From Cyclobacteriaceae bacterium (GTDB taxonomy: Bacteria > Bacteroidota > Bacteroidia > Cytophagales > Cyclobacteriaceae): DNA of 34,896 bases. Location: positions 1-34,896 of the forward strand of contig PXCO01000344.1 of NCBI GenBank assembly GCA_003565295.1, written 5' to 3'. The notes below the pieces were generated by a model, which saw nothing but the letters and a program-made list of their open reading frames with translations, had not been told where the DNA came from and did no database searches. Both the position numbers and the translations under genes were made by a program. Positions 15,766-25,064 of the stretch are shown one piece after another; position 1 is the first letter of the stretch, and each line of letters begins with the position of its first letter.

Positions 15766-17187
15766 TCAATGGCCTTGAAACCAATGGTTTTCAAACTCCT
15801 CCCTTATTTTTTCCATATGAGTTTCATAGTCTGGGTTGAAGGTAACATGTGTTTTTTCGTAAGGATCTTTATTTAAGTCCATTAGCCTTTCTTCAGTGCC
15901 CACAAGGTCATACCTGATATATTTTATCCCGTTGTCCTGGATCACCGCTCTGCTGATCTCCCCTTCTATGCCCAATGACTCCCTCCAGGGAACCTCCTTC
16001 CCTTCAAAAAGAGGTTTTAGACTTAAGCCCCTTGGGTCTGCTTTTCCATCTACGCCTGCATATTCACTGACAGTGGGCAATAAATCCAGGCCAAGGGAGA
16101 CCAAGTTTCGGTCATTTACCTGTCCAGGGGAAATAGTCCCCTTCCACATGGCGGCAAAAGGTACATTAATGGATGCTTCATAGAGCACATTCTTGTGTTC
16201 CAGCCGGTGGCTGGCATCATTATCTCCATGGTCACTGGAAAAAATGACAAGGGTATTTTCCTCTTGTCCACTCTCCTTTAGTGCATCCAAAATTAGCTGT
16301 ATATGGGCATCGGCATTCTCGGTGAGTCTGGCATATGCCCATCGGTGCATGCGCCATTGTTCTTCTGAATAGTGTTCTCTGGCTCCCCTTCTAAATGATC
16401 TGGGATCCATGTCCAAAAATACACCAATGGCATCTGCCTCATCCTCTTGAGGTTCAAAATTAGGGGGCAAAGGGGGACAGTATTTTTCAAAGAACTCTGC
16501 TCTACTCACCCCTTCCGGGATTTCCAAGGCCCTATCCAAATTATCCAAGGCCTCCTTTGCATTTTTCTGAATGCGGGAAAGGGAAAGGGAATCCGCAAAA
16601 TCCCTGATGGCCATATAGCAAATATCATGAGGATTGATAAGGGAAACCATCATAAAATAGGGTGAATCAGGTTTATCCCTGATAAACCTGGCTGCTTTTT
16701 GAGCCAATATCTCCCGGCCGTCCTCAGTAAGCATTTCAAAACCCAATTTCTTCGGTTCAAGGGGGTCGGGAAGATGAACTTTCCCACCAAAAACAAGGTC
16801 ATACCCTGCTTTTTTTAGTTGTGCCGCAAGGGTGGAGTTAAAAACCTCAGGGCTGATCTGAGATATATCCATTGACATGGGGTTGCTCCTTACCTGCCTT
16901 CCTTTACTGTCGTGGAAATACCCCGGGAACCTTCCCGTCATCATACTTACCCTTGATGGTGAACACACCGGGTTGGTGACATAAGCCCTGGTAAAGCGTA
17001 TTCCATTATTGGCGATATAATCCATGGCAGGTGTTTGTATAAATTCATTACCTGCACTACTCATCATAGAGGCACTTTGCTGATCCGTGACAATGAAAAT
17101 GATATTTGGGTTCTTCTGCTGCTCCTCGCAAGAGAACAAAGTGAAGGACACCATCATCATGCAACAGGATAAGCCTTTTATGTTCAT
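15766..17187 (-). CDS. S1 family sulfatase, lipoprotein
   Basis: A 473-residue sulfatase. IIFIVTDQQSASMM supplies the metal ligands in the DQ variant common in choline-sulfatase- and heparan-sulfatase-like branches. The formylglycine motif is C75-S-P-S-R79 within TNPVCSPSRVSMMTGRFPG. GGKVHLPDP, SLINPHDICY and FSSDHGDNDASHRLEHK provide the remaining active-site residues. The N terminus (MMVSFTLFSC, Cys20) fits a lipoprotein signal. It differs clearly from the three other sulfatases here, so it should target a different sulfate position; I do not assign a numbered subfamily. A 562-bp gap with a composite repeat separates it from the upstream sulfatase, so it may have its own promoter or be processed from a long transcript. 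Confidence 0.92.
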   Translation of the reverse strand: MNIKGLSCCMMMVSFTLFSCEEQQKNPNIIFIVTDQQSASMMSSAGNEFIQTPAMDYIANNGIRFTRAYVTNPVCSPSRVSMMTGRFPGYFHDSKGRQVRSNPMSMDISQISPEVFNSTLAAQLKKAGYDLVFGGKVHLPDPLEPKKLGFEMLTEDGREILAQKAARFIRDKPDSPYFMMVSLINPHDICYMAIRDFADSLSLSRIQKNAKEALDNLDRALEIPEGVSRAEFFEKYCPPLPPNFEPQEDEADAIGVFLDMDPRSFRRGAREHYSEEQWRMHRWAYARLTENADAHIQLILDALKESGQEENTLVIFSSDHGDNDASHRLEHKNVLYEASINVPFAAMWKGTISPGQVNDRNLVSLGLDLLPTVSEYAGVDGKADPRGLSLKPLFEGKEVPWRESLGIEGEISRAVIQDNGIKYIRYDLVGTEERLMDLNKDPYEKTHVTFNPDYETHMEKIREEFENHWFQGH

Positions 17188-17375
17188 CGCATTTCGTTTA
17201 AGTTATCTTTGGATGGTATCAGGCTAAATAGCCAGCCTGAAATTTAACTAATTTCGAAGAGTTGTGAAGGAAAAAAAGACCCCTCGCCTTAAAATTACGG
17301 TGAATACAAGACTAATCTATGTAACATGTTAGCTAAAAACGATGGTATTTTAACAAATCCATAGATTGTGACCTA
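17188..17375. other. Leader region upstream of a sulfatase
   Basis: No gene is visible. A short imperfect inverted repeat, AGGCTAAATAGCCAGCCT, lies at about 17221-17238, some 35 bp upstream of the minus-strand sulfatase start, and could form a hairpin in its 5' leader. No clear promoter was found. Confidence 0.25.
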
Positions 17376-17566
17376 TTTCATCTGTTTATAATTTGTTTTT
17401 CAGCGGTCATATAGCCTGCCCCTGCCTGCCCCTGCCTGCCCCGAACTCGATTCGGGGAACTTGTTTCGGGGGACTCGCTTCGGGGGAATCTCGCAATTAT
17501 CATCATGCCACTGTGTGTCGGTATTCGACATGCCCTGACTGCCGTCAGGACAGGCTCGATTTCATT
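17376..17566 (+). repeat. Composite intergenic repeat, copy D (longest)
   Basis: The longest copy. It begins TTTCATCTGTTTATAATTTG and TCATATAGCCTGCCCC, carries three CCTGCC units in a row instead of two, and has three related modules CCCCGAACTCGATTCGGGG, AACTTGTTTCGGGGG and ACTCGCTTCGGGGG. It then runs AATCTCGCA, CTGTGTGTCGGTATTCGACA, the CCTGACTGCCGTCAGG hairpin and ACAGGCTCGATTTCAT. The modules seem to be gained and lost between copies. The remaining bases to 17749 show no gene. Confidence 0.85.
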
Positions 17567-17749
17567 TGCCTTTCCGAATAATGGCCGTTGGTATCCCTCC
17601 TGTTTCCGCTTAATAGGTCATCTTTACTATTGGCGAAATACACCTTTTTCTATCCCCTTGTTGAAAAACTGAATACAGGTTCAATCCCTAATCGCTGGAT
17701 TGACGCTAAATTAACAAGTCGCAAAAACACTAAAACTATTGGCTATCAA

Positions 17750-19159
17750 TTATTCCAGTTTTTTTATAGTAGCGTATCCGCCGTAGGGAAAATGCACATT
17801 TGTTTTGTGTTCTTTTTCTACAATATGCTCCATTTCTCTAATTAGGTCAGGATGTTGGCCTGCAATGTCCTTGTTTTCTGATATATCCTCCTCCAGGTTA
17901 TATAACTCCATCTTTGAACGGATTCCATAACGAACCCCTTTCATGTTACCCATACGAACCGCCTGCCTAAAATTGGTCTCCTCCAAACCGTATTTATGAA
18001 ACTCCCAGATTAAATGGTCCCGGGTTTCAGCTTTTTCTCCAAACAGCACCGGGGCAAAAGAATTGCCATTAGTTTGCCTAGGTCGGTCTATACCGGCTAT
18101 TTCGGCAAATGTTGGCATAAAGTCCTGTCCGGAGAAGGGACTATCAACTACAGTTCCAGCCGATATATTCCCTTCCCAGAAAGCGATGGCAGGGACACGT
18201 ATTCCCCCTTCATAGGTTTCCCGTTTGAGCCCCCTAAGTTCTCCGGTACTTTTAAAAAATTCGTGATCATGCCCTAATTCAGCGTGCGCACCATTGTCAC
18301 TTGTGAATATCACTAGTGTGTTTTCCATCACTCCCATGGAATTTAACTTCTCCAAAAGGCGGCCAACTTGTTTGTCAAGCAAGGTAATCTTTGCCGCATG
18401 CACCCGCTCTATTTCCGGCCAACCTTCATCGGCGTAGAGCTCCTTATTCCGAATGTATCTTTCGTGTGCATGCGGAGCCCTATAGGACATAAATAAGAAA
18501 AAGGGCGACTCCAAATCTATTTCTTCCAGGTATTCCATCGCTATATCAGTGCGGAATTCATCCAGACAGTCATAGGCATTCTCGTCATAGTACAGCGAAT
18601 CCTGCTTACCGTTTTTCCAATGCATTCTTTCGTCATAAGTTATCCCTCCAGGACAGGAACCCCATTGCTCCTGCACGGTAAAATCGAACCCGCGGTTATA
18701 AGCCCAAGTTTCAACGTTGCAATCATCCAGGTGCCATTTTCCGATAAATGCAGTCTGATAACCGGTGTCACGAAGCATCTCTCCCAGGGTCACCTCATCC
18801 TTTCTTAGCGCAACACGGTCAAAGCTTTCACGTTCCGGGTGATAGCCTATGTTTCCCCGAATGGTGGCTGTACCGGCATGTTTTCCGGTCAGCATAACTG
18901 CCCGGGAAGGTGCGCACATCGGACTGCCCGCATAAAAATTTGTAAACCTTATTCCTTGTTTTGCCAGGCTATCCAAAATCGGGGTCTTGATGACTTTTTG
19001 TCCATAACTCCCCAGCTCACCGTATCCAAGATCATCGGCAAGAAGAAAGACGATATTAGGTTTTTCCTTTTCGCCATCCTTCAACTCCTTCTTGCTTTCA
19101 CAGAACGTTAATAACCCAAGACAAACTATCGCAATAATTGAGGATTGTGTTTTGATCAT
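17750..19159 (-). CDS. S1 family arylsulfatase A-like sulfatase
   Basis: A 469-residue exported sulfatase of the arylsulfatase A/B-like type. IVFLLADDLGYGELGSYG binds calcium, and the formylglycine motif C82-A-P-S-R86 sits in SPMCAPSRAVMLTGKHAG. GKWHLDD, APHAHERY, FTSDNGAHAELGHDH and KRETYEGGIRVPAIAFW are classic signatures of this branch. A hydrophobic leader ends in LLTFC20, so it is exported and perhaps lipidated, although the residue before Cys is Phe. It is the first sulfatase after SusD in transcription order, 183 bp downstream, and is probably part of the SusCD transcript. Its preferred position on the sugar is not evident. Confidence 0.93.
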   Translation of the reverse strand: MIKTQSSIIAIVCLGLLTFCESKKELKDGEKEKPNIVFLLADDLGYGELGSYGQKVIKTPILDSLAKQGIRFTNFYAGSPMCAPSRAVMLTGKHAGTATIRGNIGYHPERESFDRVALRKDEVTLGEMLRDTGYQTAFIGKWHLDDCNVETWAYNRGFDFTVQEQWGSCPGGITYDERMHWKNGKQDSLYYDENAYDCLDEFRTDIAMEYLEEIDLESPFFLFMSYRAPHAHERYIRNKELYADEGWPEIERVHAAKITLLDKQVGRLLEKLNSMGVMENTLVIFTSDNGAHAELGHDHEFFKSTGELRGLKRETYEGGIRVPAIAFWEGNISAGTVVDSPFSGQDFMPTFAEIAGIDRPRQTNGNSFAPVLFGEKAETRDHLIWEFHKYGLEETNFRQAVRMGNMKGVRYGIRSKMELYNLEEDISENKDIAGQHPDLIREMEHIVEKEHKTNVHFPYGGYATIKKLE

Positions 19160-19342
19160 AATTAAGTAGATAAACTAAGGCCCGCACTAGCAGAACAAGG
19201 AATTTGTATACATATAATCGGAAAATGAAATCGAAATTAGGAATGCGTCAAGTTAATCCATTGTCTATTCAAAGCTTCATTCCGGTAATTACCATCTTCC
19301 GCTAATGCAAAACCTTAGTTATTTTTTCACCTGCCCCGCCAC

Positions 19343-20806
19343 TTACCACCCGGGATTCTGGGGAAGCAGGTTGGGATTTACATCTACTTCGCGCTGGGGC
19401 AATGGCCATCTCATTACCCTGGGTTCAAAGATGCGGTCATGTCCAGGTATCTCACCGGAAATCTCCTCCATGGAAATCCTCAGGGCCTCAGGGCCATAGC
19501 GGAGCAGGTCGAAATATTGATGTCCTTCAAAGGCCAGTTCCAGCCTTCTTTCCTTACGGATGGCTTCACGCATCTCTTCTTGCCCCAGACTTTGGGGAAG
19601 GTCTTCCAGCCCTACCCGGTTACGGATCCTATTCACATGAGGAGCGGCAGCGGCAGGCCCATTCAGTTCATTTTCAGCTTCGGCAAGATTTAGCAGCATT
19701 TCTGCATATCTTATGACTACAGCATTTTGGTCTCCTTCACCACCAATATTTTCTTGCGGAATTGCGCCTTTTTTTCGCAACAAGCCCGTAGCCAGAAAGT
19801 TCTGATCCACTTGTTCAGGATCAAAGAGAAACCCTGCAAACTCTTCAAGAGGGAAGATGATTGTCCAGTTCTTTCTAGGATCCCCTTCCTCAAAGGAATT
19901 TGCGAGGTGATGGGTTGGATATAACCCGATGTTTCCGAACCCAGGTGCATTTGGAAGTCCGATGCTATTGAAGTTGCTTCCCGTATTTGAACCTGTAAAA
20001 CCAAGAAACTGCACCTCAAAGATGGACTCGGTGGTGTTATTATTTCCTTGAGGAAGGAATTGATTCGGCCATTCTTCCATAGGTACTAACCCATAGCCTA
20101 ATTGAGTCACTGCATTTACCTCTGAAATCACATCTGCCCATTCTTCTTGGTATAAATGCACCCTGGACTTAAGTCCATGTGCTGCCTCCCTGGAAGCCCT
20201 GCCTATTTCGGAAGAGGAGTACTCAGACCTGGTAGGCAAATTGGCTTTGGCATATTCGAGGTCTGCCAATACCTGACTGATCACTTGGCCTTTAGGATCA
20301 CGAGAAACCTGGGCCTCCTCCCCCACCGTCTGTATCTCCAAAATTAACGGCACATCTCCCCAAAGATTCGCAAGGTGAAAGTAAAACAAGGCACGCAGGA
20401 AATGGGCTTCCCCCAGGATCCTACTTTTCAATGCCTCATCCATCTGAATGCCTGGAACATTGGTTATGACCTGATTGGCCCTTACAACACCTTCATAGGA
20501 TTTACCCCAAAAATTGGTAGGTACCGAACTACTGGGATCCCAACCTATATTTTCACTGATTTCCAAATATCCTGAAAAGGTAAAAGCGGACATAGCATTG
20601 GCTGAAAGCCCATCTGATTGCAAAAAGAAACCATTATACATTTGGCCATGAGCCAGTATATTGTATACCCCGTTTATGGCCTGTACAGCATCTTGCTGGT
20701 TATTCCAAAAGGTCCCTTCACTCAATTGGTCTAATGGGAAACGGTCAATTTCCTGACAGCCCAATAAAAGACCCGTTAATAGAATTATTAAATAGTTACG
20801 TTTCAT
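19343..20806 (-). CDS. susD: SusD/RagB family surface glycan-binding lipoprotein
   Basis: A 487-residue outer-membrane lipoprotein that forms the lid over the SusC channel and captures oligosaccharides at the cell surface. The leader LIILLTGLLLGC gives lipid-modified Cys17. It shows the SusD N-terminal pattern FPLDQLSEGTFWNNQQDAVQ, the helical TPR-like part with ILGEAHFLRALFYFHLANLW, and the C-terminal RKERRLELAFEGHQYFDLLRYG near residues 430-451, all family signatures. It starts 18 bp after the SusC stop. At 487 residues it is slightly shorter than most members, but no conserved block seems lost. Its glycan ligand is unknown; the linked sulfatases and rhamnosidase suggest an anionic, rhamnose-containing glycan. 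Confidence 0.96.
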   Translation of the reverse strand: MKRNYLIILLTGLLLGCQEIDRFPLDQLSEGTFWNNQQDAVQAINGVYNILAHGQMYNGFFLQSDGLSANAMSAFTFSGYLEISENIGWDPSSSVPTNFWGKSYEGVVRANQVITNVPGIQMDEALKSRILGEAHFLRALFYFHLANLWGDVPLILEIQTVGEEAQVSRDPKGQVISQVLADLEYAKANLPTRSEYSSSEIGRASREAAHGLKSRVHLYQEEWADVISEVNAVTQLGYGLVPMEEWPNQFLPQGNNNTTESIFEVQFLGFTGSNTGSNFNSIGLPNAPGFGNIGLYPTHHLANSFEEGDPRKNWTIIFPLEEFAGFLFDPEQVDQNFLATGLLRKKGAIPQENIGGEGDQNAVVIRYAEMLLNLAEAENELNGPAAAAPHVNRIRNRVGLEDLPQSLGQEEMREAIRKERRLELAFEGHQYFDLLRYGPEALRISMEEISGEIPGHDRIFEPRVMRWPLPQREVDVNPNLLPQNPGW

Positions 20807-20824
20807 TTTTTTCCGATTTGAATG

Positions 20825-23800
20825 CTAGTTAATTCCAATATTTACCCCTGCTGCAATGGTCCTGGCCTGGGGATAATTGTCGTTTACATCGTTAAATTGT
20901 AAGGCAACCTCCGGGTCAAATCCAGGGATAAAATTGGTCCATGTGATAAGGTTTTGTCCGGTCATATAAACCCTCAATCTAGATAGGCCCAAGCGTTCCA
21001 AAACAGGTTCAGTAAAAGAATATCCTAATTCTATATGCTTAACCCTTACATAAGAACCATCTACTATATTGTAGCTCAATGCAGGTCCTACAAAAAGAGA
21101 AGTATTCCAGTTAACGCCCTGGGCCACTCTCGGAACGGTGGTGTTTGGATTTTCCGGTGTCCATCTGTCCAGCCACTTCTTGGTTAAATTATTCCCTCCC
21201 CTCAAGCCATCATTGGCAAACACGCCATCCTCAAGTTCACGTCCGATCACACCTTGGATCAAGGCCCTGAAATCAAATCCCTTGTAATCCATGGTGATAT
21301 TACCTCCCAAGGTGTGCCTTATATTGGTATTACCGATAATTACCCTGTCGTCTGCATTTATAACACCGTCTCCATTTTCATCGGCATAGATATAGTCACC
21401 CGCACCATGTCTGGGGCCACCGGGTTGACGCCCATATACCTCCACATTCTGCGCATCTGCGTCACTGTTAAAGAGGCCTAGGATCCTGTGCCCAAAGTAG
21501 CTGCTTACTGGTTCACCTACACGTGTAATGATCTTATTGTTGGAAATAAACTCCTCATTCAGCTCCAAAACCACATTATCATTGTAGCTCCAATTTCCGG
21601 AAATGCTGTAAGAAAAATCTTGCCCAATGTTACCAAAATAAGACAGCAGTATTTCAATCCCCTGATTCCGAACTTTTCCCTGATTCTGAACTGGAGGACT
21701 CAGGTTTCCAAGGGTAAGTGGGACCGGGGGAGTGACCAAAATATCATCACTTATTCTTCTGTAAACAGAGGTTTCTATGGACACTTTGTTGTTAAATAAA
21801 GTAGCATCAAACCCCACATCAGACATGGTGGTAGTTTCCCATCTTACATTTGGGTTATTTAGGTTTGACAAGGCTGCACCCTGGACAAGGGAGTTGCCCA
21901 ACACATAGTTTTGAGACAAGTTTACCCTGGAAATATGACTGTAATTACCTATGTTCTGGTTTCCAAGCTGGCCCCAGTTGGCCCTCCATTTTAAATTGTT
22001 CACCCATTGTACCCCTTGCATAAAGCGCTCCCTGTCCATTCTCCAGCCCACGGCAAGGGAAGGAAAAACACCCCATCTGGTTTCGGGGCCAAATCGGGAG
22101 GAGCCATCGTAGCGAATATTGAATTCCGTAAGGTATCTTTCATCAAAGGTATAACCAACCCTGGCAAATCCAGACCTTAATGCCCATTCCTGCCCTGTGC
22201 CCGATACTGAGGGGTTTATTGATCCTGCATTTAGTTTTGCCACAGACTCATTAGGATATCCCTGGTTGGATGCCATAAACAAATCCCTTTCAAAAGTCTG
22301 ATCGGTAAAACCTAATAAGGTTGAGAATTCAGACTTCCCTATGGATTTTACATAATTTGCTGTAGTCTCAAACAGGATGGTGGTATTGGAATCAAATACC
22401 TCAGACAATCCGCCCAGCGGTTCGTGAGGCTGTAAATTTACACCATCCGACGAGAAATGAGGATTCCTGAATTGAGAGCGGCGGGTACTTTCTATAAATG
22501 CGGAGCCCGTAGTTCGAATGATTAAATCCTTTATCGGAGAATATTCTAAATAAAGGTTAGGGATAATTCTTTGGATATCCTCATTGGTCATGCCCCCTTG
22601 TTCTGCCAGACCAATTGCATTCATACCATGAACAGCCCTTCCCAGGGTTCCTCTGGAATAAAACCCGTCCGGCTTAATCATTCCATCCACACTTGCAAAG
22701 GGTGGATGGCGAAGTGCATCTCTAATTAATAATTGTGGGCCCGCACCACCATACGTTGGCTCCTCGTTTTTAAATAAGCTGGCAGAAAAGTTCACGCCCG
22801 CCTTTACCTTATCTGATACCGTCACATCGATATTAGACCTTACATTAAACCTTTCTGAGTTTGTATTTAGGATGATCCCCTCGTGTCCTTGATAACCTGC
22901 AGAGATCATGTATTGAACATTTTCAGCACCACCATTTGCCGAGATATGATGGTTCACCAAAGGGGCATTCGGTATGTAGGCAAACTCCCAAAAACCCTCA
23001 TGCTGGTAATCCCGGAACCAATTTAACATATCCTCATCATAATCAGGTGCATTCCCTACATTGGTCCTGCTTTCATTTCTCAAAACAGCGTACTCATAGG
23101 GGTTAAGCGTTTTTGGGATATAGGTAGCATTCTGCCAGCCATAGTAGGAGTTGATTGAAATACTTGGTTTTCTAGGCAATCCTCTTTTTGTGGTAATTAT
23201 TATTACTCCATTAGCTGCCCTGGCTCCATAAATAGCGGCCGAAGAGGCGTCCTTCAACACAGAAATACTCTCTATGTCCTGGGGGTGGATATCCACCATT
23301 GTGGCCTGCACCCCATCAATGATGACCAAGGGTGCTGTGTCTGCCACCTGCCCATCCGCACTTTGTCGGATGGAGTTCACGCCTCGAATATTGATGGTCG
23401 GGGCATCTTTGCCTGGCTGGGCAGAAGGCTGAATCATTTGTACACCGGCTACTCTTCCCATAAGTGCCTGACCTGCCGAAGTGAGGGTTTGGTTCCCCAA
23501 ATCCTCACTGGATACGGCTGATATTGCTCCAAGCAAATTGATTTTCTTCGTCCTTCCGTAGCCTACCACTACCACCTCCTCCATTTCGGAAACATCCATT
23601 TCCACATCTATTAAACTCCTACCGTTCACGGAAACCTCCATGGGTGAATACCCTATAAAGGAGAATATTAAGACGGCATTTTCATTGGGCACCTCAAGAC
23701 TGTAATTACCGTCAACATCCGTCACCGTACCTGTGGTGCTCCCCTTTACCAAAATACTTACCCCTGGCAAAGGCTCACCACTCGCTTTTTCCGTTACCGT

Positions 23801-23959
23801 CCCTTCAATTGTAAATTGAAGTTCTTCTTCATCAGAAAGTTTGTCCTTTTTTTGTTTATCACTACTGGCATAAGTGGAGAAATTTGCTAAAGCAAACATA
23901 ACCAACACATAGCTCAACAATCGGATAAACTTTTTACCTTGTAGTAATAGTATGTTCAT
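20825..23959 (-). CDS. susC: SusC/RagA family TonB-dependent outer-membrane transporter
   Basis: I choose the ATG at 23959, giving 1044 residues, because it directly precedes a normal signal peptide (MNILLLQGKKFIRLLSYVLV, cut near TYAS). A start at 24031 would add 24 unlike residues. In order: a CarboxypepD-regulatory-like domain (about 49-115, GVSILVKGSTTGTVTDVDGN), a TonB-box-like EEVVVVGYG (127-135), the plug with INIRGVNSI and SVLKDASSAAIYGARAANGV, and a 22-strand-type barrel to the C terminus. It imports oligosaccharides together with SusD using TonB energy. It is the first gene of the PUL core. No hybrid two-component sensor or SusR-like regulator lies next to it, and no FecI/FecR pair is seen. 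Confidence 0.96.
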   Translation of the reverse strand: MNILLLQGKKFIRLLSYVLVMFALANFSTYASSDKQKKDKLSDEEELQFTIEGTVTEKASGEPLPGVSILVKGSTTGTVTDVDGNYSLEVPNENAVLIFSFIGYSPMEVSVNGRSLIDVEMDVSEMEEVVVVGYGRTKKINLLGAISAVSSEDLGNQTLTSAGQALMGRVAGVQMIQPSAQPGKDAPTINIRGVNSIRQSADGQVADTAPLVIIDGVQATMVDIHPQDIESISVLKDASSAAIYGARAANGVIIITTKRGLPRKPSISINSYYGWQNATYIPKTLNPYEYAVLRNESRTNVGNAPDYDEDMLNWFRDYQHEGFWEFAYIPNAPLVNHHISANGGAENVQYMISAGYQGHEGIILNTNSERFNVRSNIDVTVSDKVKAGVNFSASLFKNEEPTYGGAGPQLLIRDALRHPPFASVDGMIKPDGFYSRGTLGRAVHGMNAIGLAEQGGMTNEDIQRIIPNLYLEYSPIKDLIIRTTGSAFIESTRRSQFRNPHFSSDGVNLQPHEPLGGLSEVFDSNTTILFETTANYVKSIGKSEFSTLLGFTDQTFERDLFMASNQGYPNESVAKLNAGSINPSVSGTGQEWALRSGFARVGYTFDERYLTEFNIRYDGSSRFGPETRWGVFPSLAVGWRMDRERFMQGVQWVNNLKWRANWGQLGNQNIGNYSHISRVNLSQNYVLGNSLVQGAALSNLNNPNVRWETTTMSDVGFDATLFNNKVSIETSVYRRISDDILVTPPVPLTLGNLSPPVQNQGKVRNQGIEILLSYFGNIGQDFSYSISGNWSYNDNVVLELNEEFISNNKIITRVGEPVSSYFGHRILGLFNSDADAQNVEVYGRQPGGPRHGAGDYIYADENGDGVINADDRVIIGNTNIRHTLGGNITMDYKGFDFRALIQGVIGRELEDGVFANDGLRGGNNLTKKWLDRWTPENPNTTVPRVAQGVNWNTSLFVGPALSYNIVDGSYVRVKHIELGYSFTEPVLERLGLSRLRVYMTGQNLITWTNFIPGFDPEVALQFNDVNDNYPQARTIAAGVNIGIN

Positions 23960-24092
23960 AGTTTTTTTGTGAAAATGAATAAGAATATTTAATTGAATGT
24001 ATATGATTACCCTACAGGAAAGGTGATTCAAAACCCCTCTTATATTATCATAAATAGATTTGGTAGATGAGTAGCAATTTTAAGCACTTTGG

Positions 24093-24121
24093 AAAAAATA
24101 AATATCCTTTATATTAGCAAA
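24093..24121 (-). promoter_or_regulatory. Possible Bacteroidetes-type promoter for SusC
   Basis: Read on the minus strand there is TTTG, 17 bases, then TATTTTTT, close to the Bacteroidetes pattern TTTG-N(17-20)-TAnnTTTG with one mismatch in the -7 box. It is about 135 bp upstream of the chosen SusC start. The surrounding 24032-24692 gap is strongly AT-rich, so chance matches are likely. Confidence 0.3.
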
Positions 24122-24692
24122 ACCATATATTATCTTAGCGGATTTGGGAAAATTGATGGTTTAGCCCACGGATTATAACCCAGCCCTTATTATTAACCGA
24201 ATTCGAAAAACCACATTTACCGAGGTCCTTGTCTATGGTTATTGGTGACTCCTTTACATCATTTCACTGTTCATAAGTTTTTTTCCCAAAAACAATGCCT
24301 TATAAGCCCCTGATAATCAAACTTCTTTGGTTTTCCGGCCATTGGCAAAAGGAGTGATTGATTCAATTACCATTGAATCCCTCAAAAAGATCTCCCATCA
24401 AAAAAATAACCTGAAAAAAACTTTAACTAATTTTAAGGATGAAATACAAATAATTTTTTACAAAACACTATTTTATATTTACAAAAATCACCTTTCGATT
24501 TAGTCCTTCAAAAGGGTTTTTAAACAATAAAATTTTACTTACTTTTGAATCATAGTAATATTTTTAAAAAAATTAGGGGTGAATCTTTCGGAGGTTCGAA
24601 TTCGGCCAACTGGGTTTACCAAAACATGGGATGTATAATCGTCGTTATTATAAGTGTAGCACACCTTATAAAATGACTCAATTAAGTGAGTA
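24122..24692. other. AT-rich divergent regulatory gap
   Basis: No gene is visible in this stretch between the divergent SusC and small membrane protein genes. A perfect -7 element TACTTTTG lies at 24540-24547 on the plus strand, about 145 bp upstream of the small gene, but no convincing -33 partner stands in front of it. It is the most likely place for PUL control sites; I see no clear operator palindrome. Confidence 0.4.
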
Positions 24693-24938
24693 ATGAACAT
24701 GTCAATCATCACGATCATAGCGGTTGGAATTGTGGCGGGGCTGCTTTATATCTATAAATCCATAAAGCAAGCTGGAGACGATCCTGAAAATTTTGACCAT
24801 TACAAAACCGATCCAAAGTTCAAGAGACCGGAAGATTGGAAAACAGGAAAACTTCCATCCTCCATGGAAAAAAAAAACGAGAACCTGAAAAAAAACAGCA
24901 GGTTTGATTTTTATTTGATGCCTCTAAACTATAATTAA
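24693..24938 (+). CDS. Small N-terminally anchored membrane protein, unknown
   Basis: An 81-residue protein. Residues 4-21 (SIITIIAVGIVAGLLYIY) form one transmembrane helix, followed by a charged hydrophilic tail rich in Lys, Asp and Glu, with KFKRPEDWKTGKLPSS and a Lys/Asn-rich end. A second ATG at 24699 (MSIITI) could also be the start. I do not recognise the family. The helix-plus-charged-tail layout and the presence of a promoter-like element upstream support a real gene, but it has no partner on its strand until 26310, so function cannot be inferred. Confidence 0.5.
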   Translation: MNMSIITIIAVGIVAGLLYIYKSIKQAGDDPENFDHYKTDPKFKRPEDWKTGKLPSSMEKKNENLKKNSRFDFYLMPLNYN

Positions 24939-25064
24939 CATCAAATTAGAATTTGTAGAAATACGGTTTTCGGCAAGATTTCTGTTTACTGCGCATGTAT
25001 TATCCCTGACTCTGCGAAATCTGCGGGAGATCTCTGTACATAATTTGGTCAACCAAACACCGGT

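Noticed and set aside
17376-17566. CRISPR-like array in repeat copy D
   Set aside because: The repeated modules are adjacent and of unequal length with no unique spacers and no cas genes nearby.
17588-17845. An 85-codon plus-strand frame next to repeat copy D
   Set aside because: It overlaps the antisense end of a sulfatase, shows no domain, and its hydrophobic look comes from T-rich sequence.
23960-24031. Upstream start for SusC adding 24 residues
   Set aside because: The extra residues precede a complete signal peptide and look like translated AT-rich leader; the internal ATG at 23959 is the natural start.
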